A stretch of 64,000 nt of DNA, taken from assembly GCA_030144725.1 (NCBI GenBank), contig JASKMD010000017.1, positions 1,235,434 to 1,299,433 of the forward strand. Direction: 5' to 3'. The stretch comes from Haematococcus lacustris. Taxonomy: Eukaryota > Chlorophyta > Chlorophyceae > Chlamydomonadales > Haematococcaceae. The notes under the pieces were generated by a model. That model was not told the DNA's origin and searched no databases. It worked only from the letters and a program-made list of their open reading frames with translations. Positions 21,451 to 32,549 of this stretch are shown piece by piece (the stretch's first letter is position 1; the number at the start of each line of letters is the position of its first letter). The translations under genes and the position numbers were made by a program.

Positions 21451-21946
21451 TAGATCAGCCTGATTTGGTGCCATGGGGCATAGGCAGCAAGGCAAAGTGC
21501 TTAGCAGTCCCGTGATGAGGTGTTAGCCCATAGCAAGTGCATCCAATCCTTGTGGTTGTGCACATGGCATAGGTTGTGAGTAAGGCATGAGTCATTGTGT
21601 TGTTGTTGTTGTTGCAGTGTATTGTGTTGTGGTGTTGTGTGGTGTTACCATCTTGCATCAATGCATGTGCTCAGCATCAGCAATGCAAGCCGTTTGTAGT
21701 GGTGTTGCATACGTTGTAAGGTTGTACCATAAGACATGACATGGCAGGTTTGCGCGTGCAAGGTGAATGTCATGATGGCTTAGATGACATGCACGTGAGC
21801 AACAAGAGGGAGAGTGCATGAGGGGTCATGTTGTAGTAGCAAGTACAAGAATCATGCCTTGTAGACCCTGTAGACTGGTCAGCAAGACCCTGTAAAATGA
21901 TCAGCAGGACCCTGTAAAAACTGCCATCACAACTCCGCACAGGGTC

Positions 21947-22330
21947 TGTAACAGTAGTGTTTGTGCGGTCAGGATGCATGGTCGGCAGAGGCATAAGTGC
22001 CGGCTTGCAGCCGTCGAGCATGCTGCCTTGTGCGGCTATTGCTGCCGCTGCGGCTGTCTACATACTCATCGACAGCCTTTGAGTCGCGCAGTGGGTAGTG
22101 CAGTGTACTTACATCGTGAAGACGTTGTAAAGAACTAATCCATCAAGAGAAGGTCAAAATAGGTTGCGTCATAACAGAGTTCTCCAAGAAGTCTCCCAAG
22201 AAGTCCAGGAACCTCTAGCATCGCACGATCTCGTCATAAGTAAAAGGCAATTCAAATCTCACAGAATCTTGCATGGAGAAAAGAAACACAAACCTACCAT
22301 TCATCCTAGCTGAGTGTCTGAACTGTTACA
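21947..22330 (-). repeat. 3' LTR of the minus-strand element
   Basis: Starts (minus strand) TGTAACAG and ends CTGTTACA. Preceded on the minus strand by a polypurine tract; flanked by gggtc. Confidence 0.88.
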
Positions 22331-22848
22331 CTCTCCCCCACTCCGAAAAGCTACGTCCCGGAGCTTGCAGTTTTGAGATGAGTCATGTTCAAAATCATGC
22401 AACAACAAGCATAGACAGGCAGGCAATGACAGGCAGGCAGGAACAGTCTTGCTTCAAGCTACATGCAACAGACAAGCAAATGCATGAGCTACATGCAAAG
22501 CATGCTGGGAATTGGACATCTAAGTCTTGGGCTGAGCGTCTTCTTGCTCTCCTCCTCCTCCTCCAAAGCTGAATGAAGAAACCATCGTGACTGAAACTAA
22601 GAAACAGAAGATGTGGTAGTTGTGTTCAGCGCAGGTTGCAATGGATGATCAATCCCATCGACGCTGGGGTACACGTAGAGGCTGCAATAAGCCAATAAGG
22701 TTGGGTGTGTTGGTCTTGCTACGCTGACAGCTATGTCAGGTGCGGACATAGTCATGCACCGATGCTGTCATGCGCGGCCAAAAGGAATGGCGGGAAAGTT
22801 CTGCCCTACCAAGATGACCAGATATGGGTATATCATGTGCCTCACATG

Positions 22849-23151
22849 TCAGGTGGGAGCCATTGTGCCAACAGGGATATAAAGCATGCGGAGCGCCCGG
22901 CCTGTGTGATTGCCCTCGATTGTGAACTGGCGTGATTTGCCAGCAAGTACGATTTGTTGGGTGACAGAGTGCGAGTGATCTGTGCCCTGGGCGGTGATGC
23001 CCGATTTGAGTGTGTGCAGCTGCAAGATGTGAGCATACACGTGATAGTCAGGCTTATGGGATAGCGCGTCCGCCCCCACGATGAGTTTGCCTGGGATGTG
23101 GTCGAGTTGACCGTTGTTGTGTGCTACCTCAGGTGCTACCTGGGCTGCCAT
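22849..23151 (-). pseudogene. RNase H C-terminal fragment of a Ty3/gypsy polyprotein
   Basis: Minus-strand frame with NNGQLDHIPGKLIVGADALS, corresponding to the conserved H-x-PG-x-x-N-x-x-AD-x-LSR ending of gypsy RNase H, which carries the last catalytic Asp and degrades the RNA strand of the RNA/DNA hybrid. A near-identical fragment lies at 46422-46685 in the element at 44576. Nothing recognisable as RT precedes it, so only this tail survives. Confidence 0.7.
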
Positions 23152-24466
23152 GATGTGCGCATGCCGTGCGCTATGCGACTTGAGTGTTCTTGCAGGCTGC
23201 TAGGCTGTGTAGCTCTGCTACCATGTTGTGTATGTGTGCTTTCTCAGGTGTTACCTGGGCCGCAAGTGTGTGCGCATGCTGTGCAGCTATGCGGCTTGAG
23301 TGTCTTGGCGGGCTGCTAGGCTGGATAGCTTTGCTGCCATGTTGTGTATGATGTTCTCTGCATGGAATGCAGGAGTGTAGGCTGTAGCTGATGGTCTCTG
23401 TGGCTGAAGCCAGCAGGATACATGAAGCTAGAGATGTGTTGTGTGCGTCTCTGTGGCTGATGCCAACAGGGTGTGTAATGGGACTGCGACTGTGCTGTGA
23501 GGTCTCGCTCGAAGCGGGATGCGACGGTGCAACAACTGTGCAAGGTGTTCTCCTCATAGTAGCGTAGAAGGGCATCCGAGCTCTCCGCTGTGGGGCTCCG
23601 CTTGTGCTGGGAACTGGGCTGCAACTGGCCGACCAAGTCGTCCGAGTGCGATGTCGACAGTAGAACTGTGGATTGGGAAAAGCGTCGAAGGGTGGCGTAT
23701 GGTGCACTGATCGCTGGGTCAGATGAGAGTGCATGCCTCAGACGTTAAGATATGACTACTGGTCAGGTCCCACAAGGTCAGGTAAAATGGCTCGAAAAAA
23801 TGTACCGTCACTTTTTGTCGCGTATACTGCACTCCAAGAGGTCAAACCGCGACGCCCCGCTGGGGCGTGTTGCTCCGCAGCTTGGCCTGCGAGGGACGGG
23901 CTGAAGTCAACATTGCCCCCCTCCGCGGTATCCTTGCACCAGTGACTCCTTGCACCCTGACGGCAGTGCGGTCACTAGTCGGTCGGTTGGCGTGCGTGAT
24001 GGGGTGCTGGCATGCAAATCTGCATTGCTGTTTTTGAGGTCGATTTGCTGCTTGTTGCTGCTACGTATTCGACTTGTTTTTGCGCCCTAGCGTTGAAGTA
24101 TGCTCATAGCTCCCACAGGAAGCTGTTGCAATGTATTTAAGCGACCCTGCGCAGGTTGGGAAGCTCTTGAAATTACAGTGCGTTGAAATCTTATTTATAG
24201 GCGGGAAGTGCATCAAACGCCGTGCTGACCTCCTGTAGAGATGCAAGCGGTGTGCCCCGAGAGTCGCCTACACTTTTGGTAGCGTTATCTTTAGGATTAG
24301 CACCCATAGATACACCCAGACATACCTACCATGCTCATGTCTAAATTACCCCATCATCTCGCGCTTACCAGGCTGCGAAAGTGTACGAGGTTGTTCTGAT
24401 TCCTCCAAGCTACCACCAGCGTCCATCAGCGGCGCAAATGATGCAGAATGGCGGCCATAATTAGCG

Positions 24467-26229
24467 ATGGGCCGTCGCAGTCAGCGTAGTAAGGATGCAT
24501 CGGCGAAGATGGCAGCTCAGGTTGCAGCTGGCCTTGCCCCGTGGACCCGCTCGGCCGGCTTCATCGCAAACCGGCTAAAGGTAAGGCTTCTGCGGCCCTT
24601 GCTGTTCCCTGCTCTGTTCCCAACTCCCCTCTGCCCATGCTGCTTGTGCATTTGCCACTACTGCCCCAGCCCCTGTGTGTGCCGTGCCTGTGTATGCGTG
24701 AGCAGCAAATGCAGGCTCAGATTGAGGAGCTTCAACAACAAAACGCGAGGCACCAGTTGACAGCATCTGGAGCAGTTTATGCAGCAGAGCAGAGGGCTGC
24801 CCTGGCAGCATGTACTGCCCATGCATTGACATTGCAGCTAGGGCTGCTCCAGCATGCCAACGTTGTTATGGCGGGGGAGGCCATGGCATTGCAGCAGAGG
24901 GCAGCAGAGGGTGACCAGGCAGCAGCAGCAGCAGCTGACCTGGAAGCTCGTTGTCAAGATTTGGAAGCTCAATGTCAGGATTTGGTGATGGAGTGCCACG
25001 AGCAGCAAGCCGAGTGCCTCAGATTGTCAGCTGCTGCACCCCCCTCCTCCCCTACTGCCCCTACTCCCTACCAGTCGTCACTCCCTGCCAGCCAGGACAA
25101 GCGGGTCAGGCTGGTGCAGAACAGGGGGCCCTCAATCAATGTCCTACGCCGCTTGATTGCAAATTGGGAATCCAAGCCCAGGGCAGGTCAGCATCGGCAT
25201 AACAAAGACGAGCTGGTAACAGTCTAGCTGTGCCACACACAGGTTGCAAGATACTCCACAGCTCGCTACTGCGTAGAGTACTCGCTAGCAGCTCTGCGAT
25301 TGCTTGTGGACTGCAACCTGTCATTCGAGAAGGTGCAAGAGACCATCGTGAGAACTTTGGGGCTGCACATCCTTCCAGGCCAGCAGCTAGAGGACATGCA
25401 GTCTGTCTATGCAGCATGTCTATGCAGTCTGTCTATGCAGTCTGCCAGCCCTGGGGGCACAGCTGCCAGCCCTGGGGGCACAGCTGCCAGCCCTGGTGGG
25501 GGCACTCAGGCCCTTGCTACCAACAAGGCAAGGCTAGGAAAGCGGCAACAACAAGCGCAAAGCAAGGCGGAGAGGGTTATGAAGCGCATTAGGTGCTTAG
25601 TAAGCATGCCATCAGATGAGCAACGAGCAGCAGCTGTAGCTGTCAGAGACGGTGTCACAGCCCGGCAACAGCAACAGCAAGTGGACAGCAAGAGGCTAAA
25701 GGAGTTGGAAAATACAGCAAGGCACTCCTACAAATTAATCCCTGCGTCCGTCCCTGCGTGTTGACCGACCTTGTCGGATCGGGCTGAAATTTTGATAGAT
25801 GGTAGTTTGCAGAATATAAAACATATTTTTCAGAATAAATATTTTAAAAAAATCAAAGGCGGCTGCGCTGTGACCCTGTGGCTAGAGTGCAGGGATAAGT
25901 GCAGGGATAGGTTGCGGGCCACAACGCAACAGCTTTTGAATTTTTCCAAAAAAATTTCTTGGAAAATATGTTTTATTTTCTGAAAACTGCTATCTATCAA
26001 ATTTTCAGCCCGATCGGACAAGGTCGGTAGAACGCAGGGACAAACGCAGGGACTAAATTGTAGGAGTGGGGGGGTGTACAACAGGTTTGAGCCACCCTTG
26101 CCTGCTCTGCGTTCCAAGGGCATGACGGTGGAGGAGCTGAAGCATTTGAGCCAGAAGTTGGGGGTGGGGTCCGTGGGTAAGAACAGGCGGCAACTACTTG
26201 AGCGTATCGCGGAGTATTGCAAGCAGTAG
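24467..26229 (+). pseudogene. Coiled-coil + SAP-domain protein gene carried by the DNA transposon, disrupted by a MITE
   Basis: Three exons join in phase: 24467-24580, 24706-25186 and 25262-26229, with introns of 125 and 75 nt (GTAAGG..GAGCAG, GTCAGC..CCACAG). With the 346-bp MITE (25723-26068) ignored, the frame gives 404 residues. N-terminal part: basic start MGRRSQRSKD; a long Gln/Ala/Glu-rich coiled coil (about residues 39-130, EQQMQ, IEELQQQN, ADLEARCQDLEAQ); then a Pro/Ser linker. The middle has RLLVDCNLSFEKVQETIV and Gly/Ser repeats. The C-terminus MTVEELKHLSQKLGVG...LLERIAEYCKQ has the two-helix SAP pattern that binds AT-rich or matrix DNA. A DNA-binding helper for the transposon or a captured host gene are both possible. 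The MITE introduces foreign sequence, so this copy is probably inactive. Confidence 0.6.
25723..26068. mobile_element. CACTCC foldback MITE, copy A (TSD gg)
   Basis: Ends CACTCCTACAAATTAATCCC and GTAGGAGTG; almost the whole 346 bp folds back on itself. The 2-bp duplication gg (721-722 / 26069-26070) sits inside codon AGG of the SAP gene, and removing the MITE plus one gg restores the frame exactly. Confidence 0.9.
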
Positions 26230-27721
26230 TGTCTGTCTATGCAGTCTGTCTATGCAGTCTGTCTATGCAGTCTGTTGCTGCTGGCCGTTTATAGTAGCCT
26301 GTGTCAAACACATGTTCACAGCGCATGCTTAGACCCCTGCCAGACCCACTGACCTGGCACGTATGCACGGGATGTCCTGGCTGGCTTGAGCTGCAACGGC
26401 TTTTACTTTCTGCTGCTACGACATACTCTCAAGGCATTTATCTGCCCTCTCAGTAATGTCGTCGAAAGACACTTTGGACATGCTGCCTGCAGCTCATAGT
26501 ATATGCGCTAATGTGGTGGAGGAGGAGGGCTTAGGCATGTTGCGAGCGAGCTGCGACAGCCCGATGCGAGATGCGAGCCACCCCGTAACCGAACATAACC
26601 GCCGGCCCGAACATAAGCGCTGTTGTAGACCGTACATACTAGCCCCCGCTATAGAAAGAACGCCGCACAAATCTACAGTAACCTTGCTACCTGGACACTT
26701 GTCGAGGGTTGGTGGGCGCCCAAGCCGTGCAGGCCCTTTGATGCAGTAGGCATACCGGAAAGGCTCGCTGATCACGGCTGTGTAAGCGCGGCATCAAATG
26801 GATCACGGTACATTTCGCCAAAGAGACCTTGTGGGACCTGACTACTGGGCTGGCCCCCATGCCACTTTGCCCTGCTTGTCGTTTCTGTCAGCTTGAGACG
26901 ATGCCTGGTAGGTTGAACTCAGACTTACAGTGTGTTATGGCTCTCTGCAGGCTGGTGCACTGCAGGGTAATGTTCTCTGCTTGAGCAGGGTGATGTTGTT
27001 GGTGGTCACATGCTGGGTGTGCTCTGTGCCTAGAGGTGGCCAGGTATGTGTTGTTGCTGGTGTTAGGCGTCTCTGCTTAGGGCAGGAGTGTTTCTCTGCT
27101 TAAGCAGGCTGATTGTGTTGATAGAGATGAAGCTCTGCATAGGGCAGGGTGTGTAGGGACCTGCAAGCAGCAGGTTGGTGTAAGGTTGTGCAGCCTAGTA
27201 TGTTGCAGGGTCTCAGCAAGGCGCTGGATGTGTGTTGGCTGCTGCAGTTTCACTATGATGTAACTCTGCTATGGGCAGGCTTTGGACGGTTGGCTGTGTC
27301 CTTAGCCAGGTTTGGTGCTAGGCTCTCATCAGTTCGGGTGGTGGCGGGGATGAAGGTGGCAAGCAGCGCACATGACATCGTGCAAGGCAAGCTAAGCATT
27401 TCTCCGCGTGAGCGGGACAAAGCAAGTTAGCAATCAGGAAGCCTCTGCAAAAGCAGGCTCTGCACAACAGCAGGCTCCGCTTAAGCGGGATCTCCGTGTG
27501 AACGGGGAAAGCAAGTCTGCGAAACAGCAGTGCAAGCACAGCAAGCACAGCAGGTACAGGCTGTACAGCGACTTCTAGAAGCAGGAGTGTCTGCAGCAGG
27601 CACAGTGACAAGCGCTTAAGCTGAGGCCATCAGTTCCGGCTCCAATGGCACCTCCGACTGAGTTGGGTCCGGTGTCACTCTGCGCAAAGGTCGCGATGAA
27701 CGAACAATTGCGGAAACCAGA

Positions 27722-28105
27722 TGTAACAGTAGTGTTTGTGCGGTCAGGATGCATGGTCGGCTGAGGCATAAGTGCCGGCTTGCAGCCGTCGAGCATGCTG
27801 CCTTGTGCGGCTATTGCTGCCGCTGCGGCTGTCTACATACTCATCGACAGCCTCCGAGTCGCGCAGTGGGTAGTGCAGTGTACTTACATCGTGAAGACGT
27901 TGTAAAGAAGTAATCCATCAAGAGAAGGTCAAAATAGGTTGCGTCATAACAGAGTTCTCCAAGAAGTCTCCCAAGAAGTCCAGGAACCTCTAGCATCGCA
28001 AGATCTCGTCATAAGTAAAAAGCAATTCAAATCTCACAGAATCTTGCATGGAGAAAAGAAACACAAACCTACCATTCATCCTAGCTGAGTGTCTGAACTG
28101 TTACA
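27722..28105 (-). repeat. 5' LTR of the minus-strand element
   Basis: Direct copy of 21947-22330. Adjoined at 27721 by the primer-binding-like TGGTTTCC region (minus strand) and outside by gggtc. Confidence 0.88.
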
Positions 28106-28415
28106 GGGTCGCCAGGACCCTGCGCCGGGTCACCAGGACCCTGCGCAGGGTCACTAGGACCCTGCAAATGGTCAGCAGGACCCTGTAAAAACTGCCATCA
28201 GAACCCTGCTCAGTAGGACCCTGCGCAGGGTCGCTAGGACCCTGCGCAGGGTCACAAGACCCTGCAAATGGTCGTCAGGACCCTGCAAATGGCCGATGCG
28301 CTAGGACCCTGCGCAGGGTCGGCAGGACCCTACGCAGGTTTTTTTCGGATTTCAAATGGTTATAACATCGCAGGAACTTTGAGTTTTTCAATGACAACAA
28401 CGGCGATGAGTCGGC
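28106..28415. repeat. GACCCTGCGCAGGGTC array plus element end-like sequence
   Basis: Palindrome units alternate with GACCCTGCAAATGGTC variants up to about 28335, then a stretch (ACGGCGATGAGTCGGCC and GGTATGCCTC) that resembles the inner end of the CACTCCGGG elements at 7985-8040 and 42285-42330. The array's left part, 21860-21946, was separated from it by the LTR insertion. Confidence 0.8.
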
Positions 28416-29086
28416 CTTTCCTGGGGCAATCTGCGGTATGCCTCCCGGGAGAAATTGATGTAGGTGACTTCCGGCCTTAGTCGGCGCGAGTGTAATGTGT
28501 GTCATGCATTGCATTCATTGGGTACAGTAGAGCATTGTATGTAAGGTGACACTGTGTCACTGTGCAGGGGCTGGAGCTTGGACGACTACCTTCATTACAT
28601 TGAGGTCGCCTTGCATTATAAGGGAATGAGATAGAGGACGGATAGAGTGTCTTGGTTGATGCTACATAGCATGCTGCATAGCATGCGAAGCAGTGTGCTA
28701 TGTAATGTTAGTGATAGTGATAACAAACACATGTACATAGTAATCGCAACGACATTGCTTAGTGAGGGATAGCACATGCAGTGTGTTATAGCATGTTGCT
28801 GTGCCTATACAGTACCTAACCTAGCCTCCAGCCATGAGCTCAAGCCTCAGCCCTACTGAAAGCATTACTCGCTTCATCAATAGGACTTGGCAATATGGAG
28901 AGTTGTTAACCCATCACAAGCGCACATTGTAGCGCACTTCGACTGGACATCGCACATCGCACATCGGACGTAGCCAGCCGGCATGGGGAGCTTGCAACGA
29001 AGCGCTAAGACCAACGATGCAGGTATTACATGGGGATACGCGGAAACTTTGATATCTCCATGCCCTAACCACACCAAGCTGATATC
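28416..29086. other. Intergenic, nothing recognised
   Basis: AT-richer sequence with ACATAGCATGC-type direct repeats near 28660-28710. No frame or domain is supported. Confidence 0.35.
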
Positions 29087-29183
29087 CAGTACTGGCGGGC
29101 AACCAGTACTGGATGACAACCAGTACTGGTTGAGGTCCAGTACTGGTTAGCAACCAGTACTGGACCACAACCAGTACTGGTTG
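29087..29183. repeat. Cluster of six CCAGTACTGG palindromes
   Basis: CCAGTACTGG recurs with spacers such as ATGACAA and TTAGCAA. It is the same decamer as in the minisatellite at 15267-15795, but in a looser arrangement. Confidence 0.85.
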
Positions 29184-29310
29184 CCTCACAGAAGTGCATG
29201 AGAGTCAAACGATCAAATCTCGCCAGCCACTTGGAGTAGAATTTTTTTGTCAAGTGCGTTGGCTTGCCAATGGGAAACTGAAGCCTTCCATCAGAAAAAA
29301 AGTACCCTTA

Positions 29311-29477
29311 CACTCCTACAAATTAATCCCTGCGTCCGTCCCTGCGTGTTGACCAACCTTGTCCGATCGGGCTGAATTTTTGATAGATGGTAGTTTGCAG
29401 AAAATAAAACATATTTTCCAGAATAAATATTGTAAAAAAATCAAAGGCGGCTGCGCAGGGATTAATTTGTAGGAGTG
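29311..29477. mobile_element. CACTCC foldback MITE, copy B (internally deleted, TSD ta)
   Basis: Both ends are intact (CACTCCTACAAATTAATCCC...TTTGTAGGAGTG), but it is only 167 bp long: most of one arm is missing. ta precedes and follows it. Confidence 0.85.
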
Positions 29478-29673
29478 TAGGTGGCACTTATAATGCGATC
29501 TTCTCTGCGAGTGGGGTGTCCAGCCAAGTGTCTGCCCAATTGTACCTGATCAAATATGGGGAAGCCCGCCTCAATTGCCAGCTCATCGAAGGCAATCAGG
29601 TTGTTGTCGCTGCTGCCCCTGCTGCTGTTCCTGCTACTGTTCCTGCTGCTGTCGCCACGGCTCCCCCCACCAG

Positions 29674-30018
29674 CACTCCTACAATTTAGTCCCTGCGTTT
29701 GTCCCTGCGTTCTACCGACCTTGTCCGATCGGGCTGAAAATTTGATAGATGGCAGTTTTCAGAAAATAAAACCTTTTTTTTCAAGAAAAATATTTGGAAA
29801 AATCCAAAAGCTGTTGCGCTGTGGCCCGCAACCTATCCCTGCGCTTATCCCTGCACCTACGCCCCAGGGCCACAGCGCAGCCGCCTTTGATTGTTTTTAA
29901 AAAAATTTCTGAAACATATGTTTTATTTTCTGCAAACTACCATCTATCAAAATTTCAGCCCGATCGGACAAGGTCGGTAGAACGCAGGGACAAACGCAGG
30001 GACTAAATTGTAGGAGTG
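29674..30018. mobile_element. CACTCC foldback MITE, copy C (TSD ag)
   Basis: 345 bp, ends CACTCCTACAATTTAGTCCC...GTAGGAGTG, flanked by ag/ag. The internal order matches copies A, D and E. Confidence 0.9.
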
Positions 30019-30686
30019 AGCCGTAGTGGAGGAGGGGGGAGGTAGCCCCTTACCCCCTGAACCTCTGAAGGGTTGGGTAGGCGGGAGTCGGTAGTCCTCC
30101 CCCATCCTGCCCCTGCCTCCCTGAGTCCTCCCCGCTGCAGGTGCCCTGGTAGGGCGGGGTGCGGTGGCCCCCTGGGTGGCGACAGTAGGGGGCGGTAGGG
30201 GCTGGAGGATGGTAGATACTCCTGGGATCCGGAGCCCCCAGCCTCTGGGTGCTGGTTGCCCAGTCACAGGCCTAGTGATGCCCAGGTGGGTGCGGACCCT
30301 TAGGACTGAGGCAATGTAGTTCACCGAGCTGGCTGAGGCTACCCAGGCCTCCATGATGATGGTAGTGGCCTTGTTTTGCAGGTTGTGGGCTGCGTTAGCA
30401 TCCTGTACCCTATTCATGGTGCTATCAGTGCTGACAGCCACAACAGCCCGGAATGTGAAGGTCCCTTGGTCATTGATGTGCTGGAGGCCCTTCAGGTCGA
30501 GGTTGGCGTGTGTAACCTTAGGCAAGTAGTGTAGGGGGGGGGGGGGGGTCCTCGATGGCCTCCAGCCACACCACTGGGTGATCTTCGCGGGAGGTCCCTA
30601 TCCAATGGCTGGTGATGCCCAGCAGGAGCTTGTCTGGGCCCACGTCGATGATGCCTGACATCGACTGCATGGCGGTCAGGGCGCTG

Positions 30687-31031
30687 CACTCCTACAAATT
30701 AATCCCTGCGTCCGTCCCTGCGTGTTTACCAACCTTGTCCGATCGGGCTGGAATTTTAATAGATGGTAGTTTGCAAAAATTAAAACATATTTTGCAAGAA
30801 AAGTATTTTGAAAAAATCAACAGCTGTTGCGCTGTGGCCCGCAACCTATCCCTGCACTCATCCCTGCACTCTAGCCACAGGGCCACAGCGCAGCCGCCTT
30901 TGACTTTCTTAAAATATTCATTCTGAAAAATATGTTTTATTTTCTGCAAACTACCATCTATCAAAGTTTCAACCCGATCGGACAAGGTCGGTCAGCACGC
31001 AGGGACGGACGCAGGGATTAATCTGTAGGAG
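30687..31031. mobile_element. CACTCC foldback MITE, copy D (right end decayed)
   Basis: Starts CACTCCTACAAATTAATCCC; the right end reads GTAGGAGGA instead of GTAGGAGTG, so the target duplication is not recoverable. Confidence 0.85.
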
Positions 31032-31075
31032 GATCCTCTTTAACTGTCCTCAGCTCAACCTGGTTGCAGCAAGAG

Positions 31076-31400
31076 CACTCCGGGAAATTAAGGATGGACC
31101 AAACTCCCGACCTCGTTTTTTTGACCCAGTTTCTTTTCTGATGGAAAGAACAGAGATCATAACAAGAAGTCTTCTCTTGAACCATCGTGGAACTCTCGTT
31201 GGTTGAAGAGTTGTACCGTGTACAAAACAGTTTTTCTGAGTTTTGCGACATGCCACTTGGCATAGCTCCTCAACCGCTAAGAGTTGCACAATGGTGCAAG
31301 ATGACAACTTCACTTGTGATGTCCAAGCATTCCAATAGAAAAGGAACGGGGTCAAAATAACGAGGTCTAGGATTTTGGCAATCCTTAATTTCCCGGAGTG
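31076..31400. mobile_element. Second-type foldback element with CACTCCGGG ends (TSD ag)
   Basis: Ends CACTCCGGGAAATTAAGGAT and ATCCTTAATTTCCCGGAGTG are a perfect 20-bp inverted repeat. Inner arms (gacctcgttttttt...aaaataacgaggtc) also pair. Flanks are ag/ag. The terminus matches the CACTCCGGG elements at 6615-8076 and 42371, but the interior is unrelated to MITEs A-E. Confidence 0.85.
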
Positions 31401-31689
31401 AGGCAAGGCAATAACATTGTAAATGCGAGCTTGGAAACTGCATTAAGGCAGCAGGTGGGGCCTCGTAAAGGGCTGGAAGATGGATCAGGTGAGTGGTGGT
31501 GGGAGGTGTGGTCTCCAGAAGGTTCTGGCAGGTTCGGCTTGTATAATGGACTTGGTTACAGCATCCACATGTGGGGCTAGTGGGCAGGGCTAGCAGGTGT
31601 GGCCCATGTTGTGTGTCACTGGGTGGGGTCCATGTGTCAGGTATGTGGTTACTTACACACTGTGGCTGTATATGCTACCATGCTGTATA

Positions 31690-32480
31690 TGCTACCTAAG
31701 GACACACCTGGGCTGTGACAGTGTGCGCATGCTGTTCGGCTGTGCGGCTTGTTCGTGTTGGCAGGCTGCTAGGTGAGCTGCCAATGTGTATACCTCAGGT
31801 GCTATAGCTGAAGACTCAGAGCTAGTGATGTGTTGTGTGCCGTCTCTGTGGCTGATGCCAACAGGGTGTGAAGTGGCAGTCAAGGTGGTGGTAAGGCTGC
31901 GTGCTTTGCAACCATGGGTGGCAAGGCTTTTGACTATGCAAACATCTCTGCTGTGGGGCAGGAATGCACCTATGCTAGTATGCTTGTGCCTATGTGCGTC
32001 TTGGATGGCAGATGTGTTCTTTGCTAGGGCAAGCTGGTCGTGTTGATGAAAACGATGCGTTGCATAGAGCAGGTTGTGTTAGGACTCTGCTAGGGGCAGG
32101 TTGTATGTGTAAGGTCGCAGTGAGGGTTATGCTGGCTATGCTCTGCTATCTGCTGTCTGCCTTGTACAGGGTGCAATGCAACTCTGCAAGAAGCAGGTTG
32201 TGTCAGGCTGGCTACTGTAGTGAGCTACAGCTTGCACGTGTGAGTGCCTTAGAGTGCAATGTCCTCCCGTAAGGCAGGGGTGGTGGCGGGGCTGTGGAGG
32301 GTCTCGCCTAGTGCGGGATAAGGTGTGGCAGGTGCCGATTGAGGCCAGCTTACTGCGTGTACTCCTCATCGAAGCGTAGAAGGTCAGGTGAGCTTTCCGC
32401 TTTGCGCTGTGAGTTGGCTGCAAGTGCGTCGACCGAGCCATCTGAGAGCGATGATTACAATAGCGCGGTGGGATAGGGAA
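31690..32480 (-). pseudogene. Decayed interior of the LTR element family
   Basis: Resembles 23100-23740 of the minus-strand LTR element: shared blocks include the gctgatgccaacagggtgtg region and the segment with catcgaagcgtagaagg. There are no LTRs and no intact frame. A T/A-rich stretch (32490-32565) separates it from the transposon relic that follows. Confidence 0.6.
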
Positions 32481-32549
32481 CCTATAAACGGGGATAATTT
32501 TTTGTATAATAGGTTTATTATACCCGTTTATTAGTAGGGCTTTATATGT

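Larger units (their letters stand above)
23763..26841 (+). mobile_element. 3.1-kb DNA transposon nested in the LTR element, with empty site known
   Basis: Ends are TCAGGTCCCACAAGGTC and GACCTTGTGGGACCTGA (17-bp perfect inverted ends with weaker extension inward). ctactgg flanks both sides (23756-23762, 26842-26848). The sister LTR element has the undisrupted site (ccagtag at 45859-45865, reverse orientation), which confirms insertion and duplication of at least 7 bp (up to 10, depending on where the ends are drawn). It carries a spliced gene for a coiled-coil/SAP protein and no recognisable transposase. A decayed relative with the same right end lies at about 32550-33715. The superfamily is unclear; hAT-like duplication lengths are possible. 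Confidence 0.8.
21947..28105 (-). mobile_element. Complete 6.2-kb Ty3/gypsy-related LTR element (TSD gggtc)
   Basis: Minus-strand element: 5' LTR 27722-28105, 3' LTR 21947-22330 (384 bp each, about six mismatches). gggtc at 21942-21946 and 28106-28110 is the 5-bp target duplication. On the minus strand the 5' LTR is followed by tctggtttccgc (primer-binding-like), and the 3' LTR is preceded by ttcggagtgggggagag. The interior contains the end of an RNase H domain at 22849-23151 (DHIPGKLIVGADALSH, the hallmark of Ty3/gypsy RNase H ends). No intact reverse transcriptase or integrase is visible, so it is defective. A 3.1-kb DNA transposon (23763-26841) is inserted in it. Confidence 0.88.
29190..30686 (-). 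pseudogene. Unidentified protein-coding remnant split by MITEs B and C
   Basis: Read on the minus strand with MITEs skipped, a protein-like frame runs from 30686 (TAMQSMSGIIDVGPDKLLLG, HPVVWLEAIED), through a 15-base homopolymer at 30534-30548 that shifts frame, then VTHANLDLKGLQHINDQGTF and SSVNYIASVLRVRTH. It continues through a Gly/Ser/Arg-rich linker spanning the MITE C site, then NLIAFDELAIEAGFPIFDQV, an in-frame TAA at the MITE B site, and SKWLARFDRLTLMHFCEA. No family is recognised. The frame across both MITE sites is the same once they are removed, which supports one original gene. The opposite strand is also open for part of this stretch, so the strand is not certain. Confidence 0.4.

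Noticed and set aside
25216..25242. 27-nt intron in the SAP gene (GTAACAG...CACACAG)
   Set aside because: Too short to splice; a 75-nt intron at 25187-25261 gives a consistent phase instead.
29230..30049. Plus-strand frame across the MITE B and C sites (QVRWLANGKLKPSI..., YLIKYGEARLNC...)
   Set aside because: Also continuous once MITEs are ignored, but the minus strand continues further as protein-like sequence through 30686. Kept only as a doubt in the annotation.
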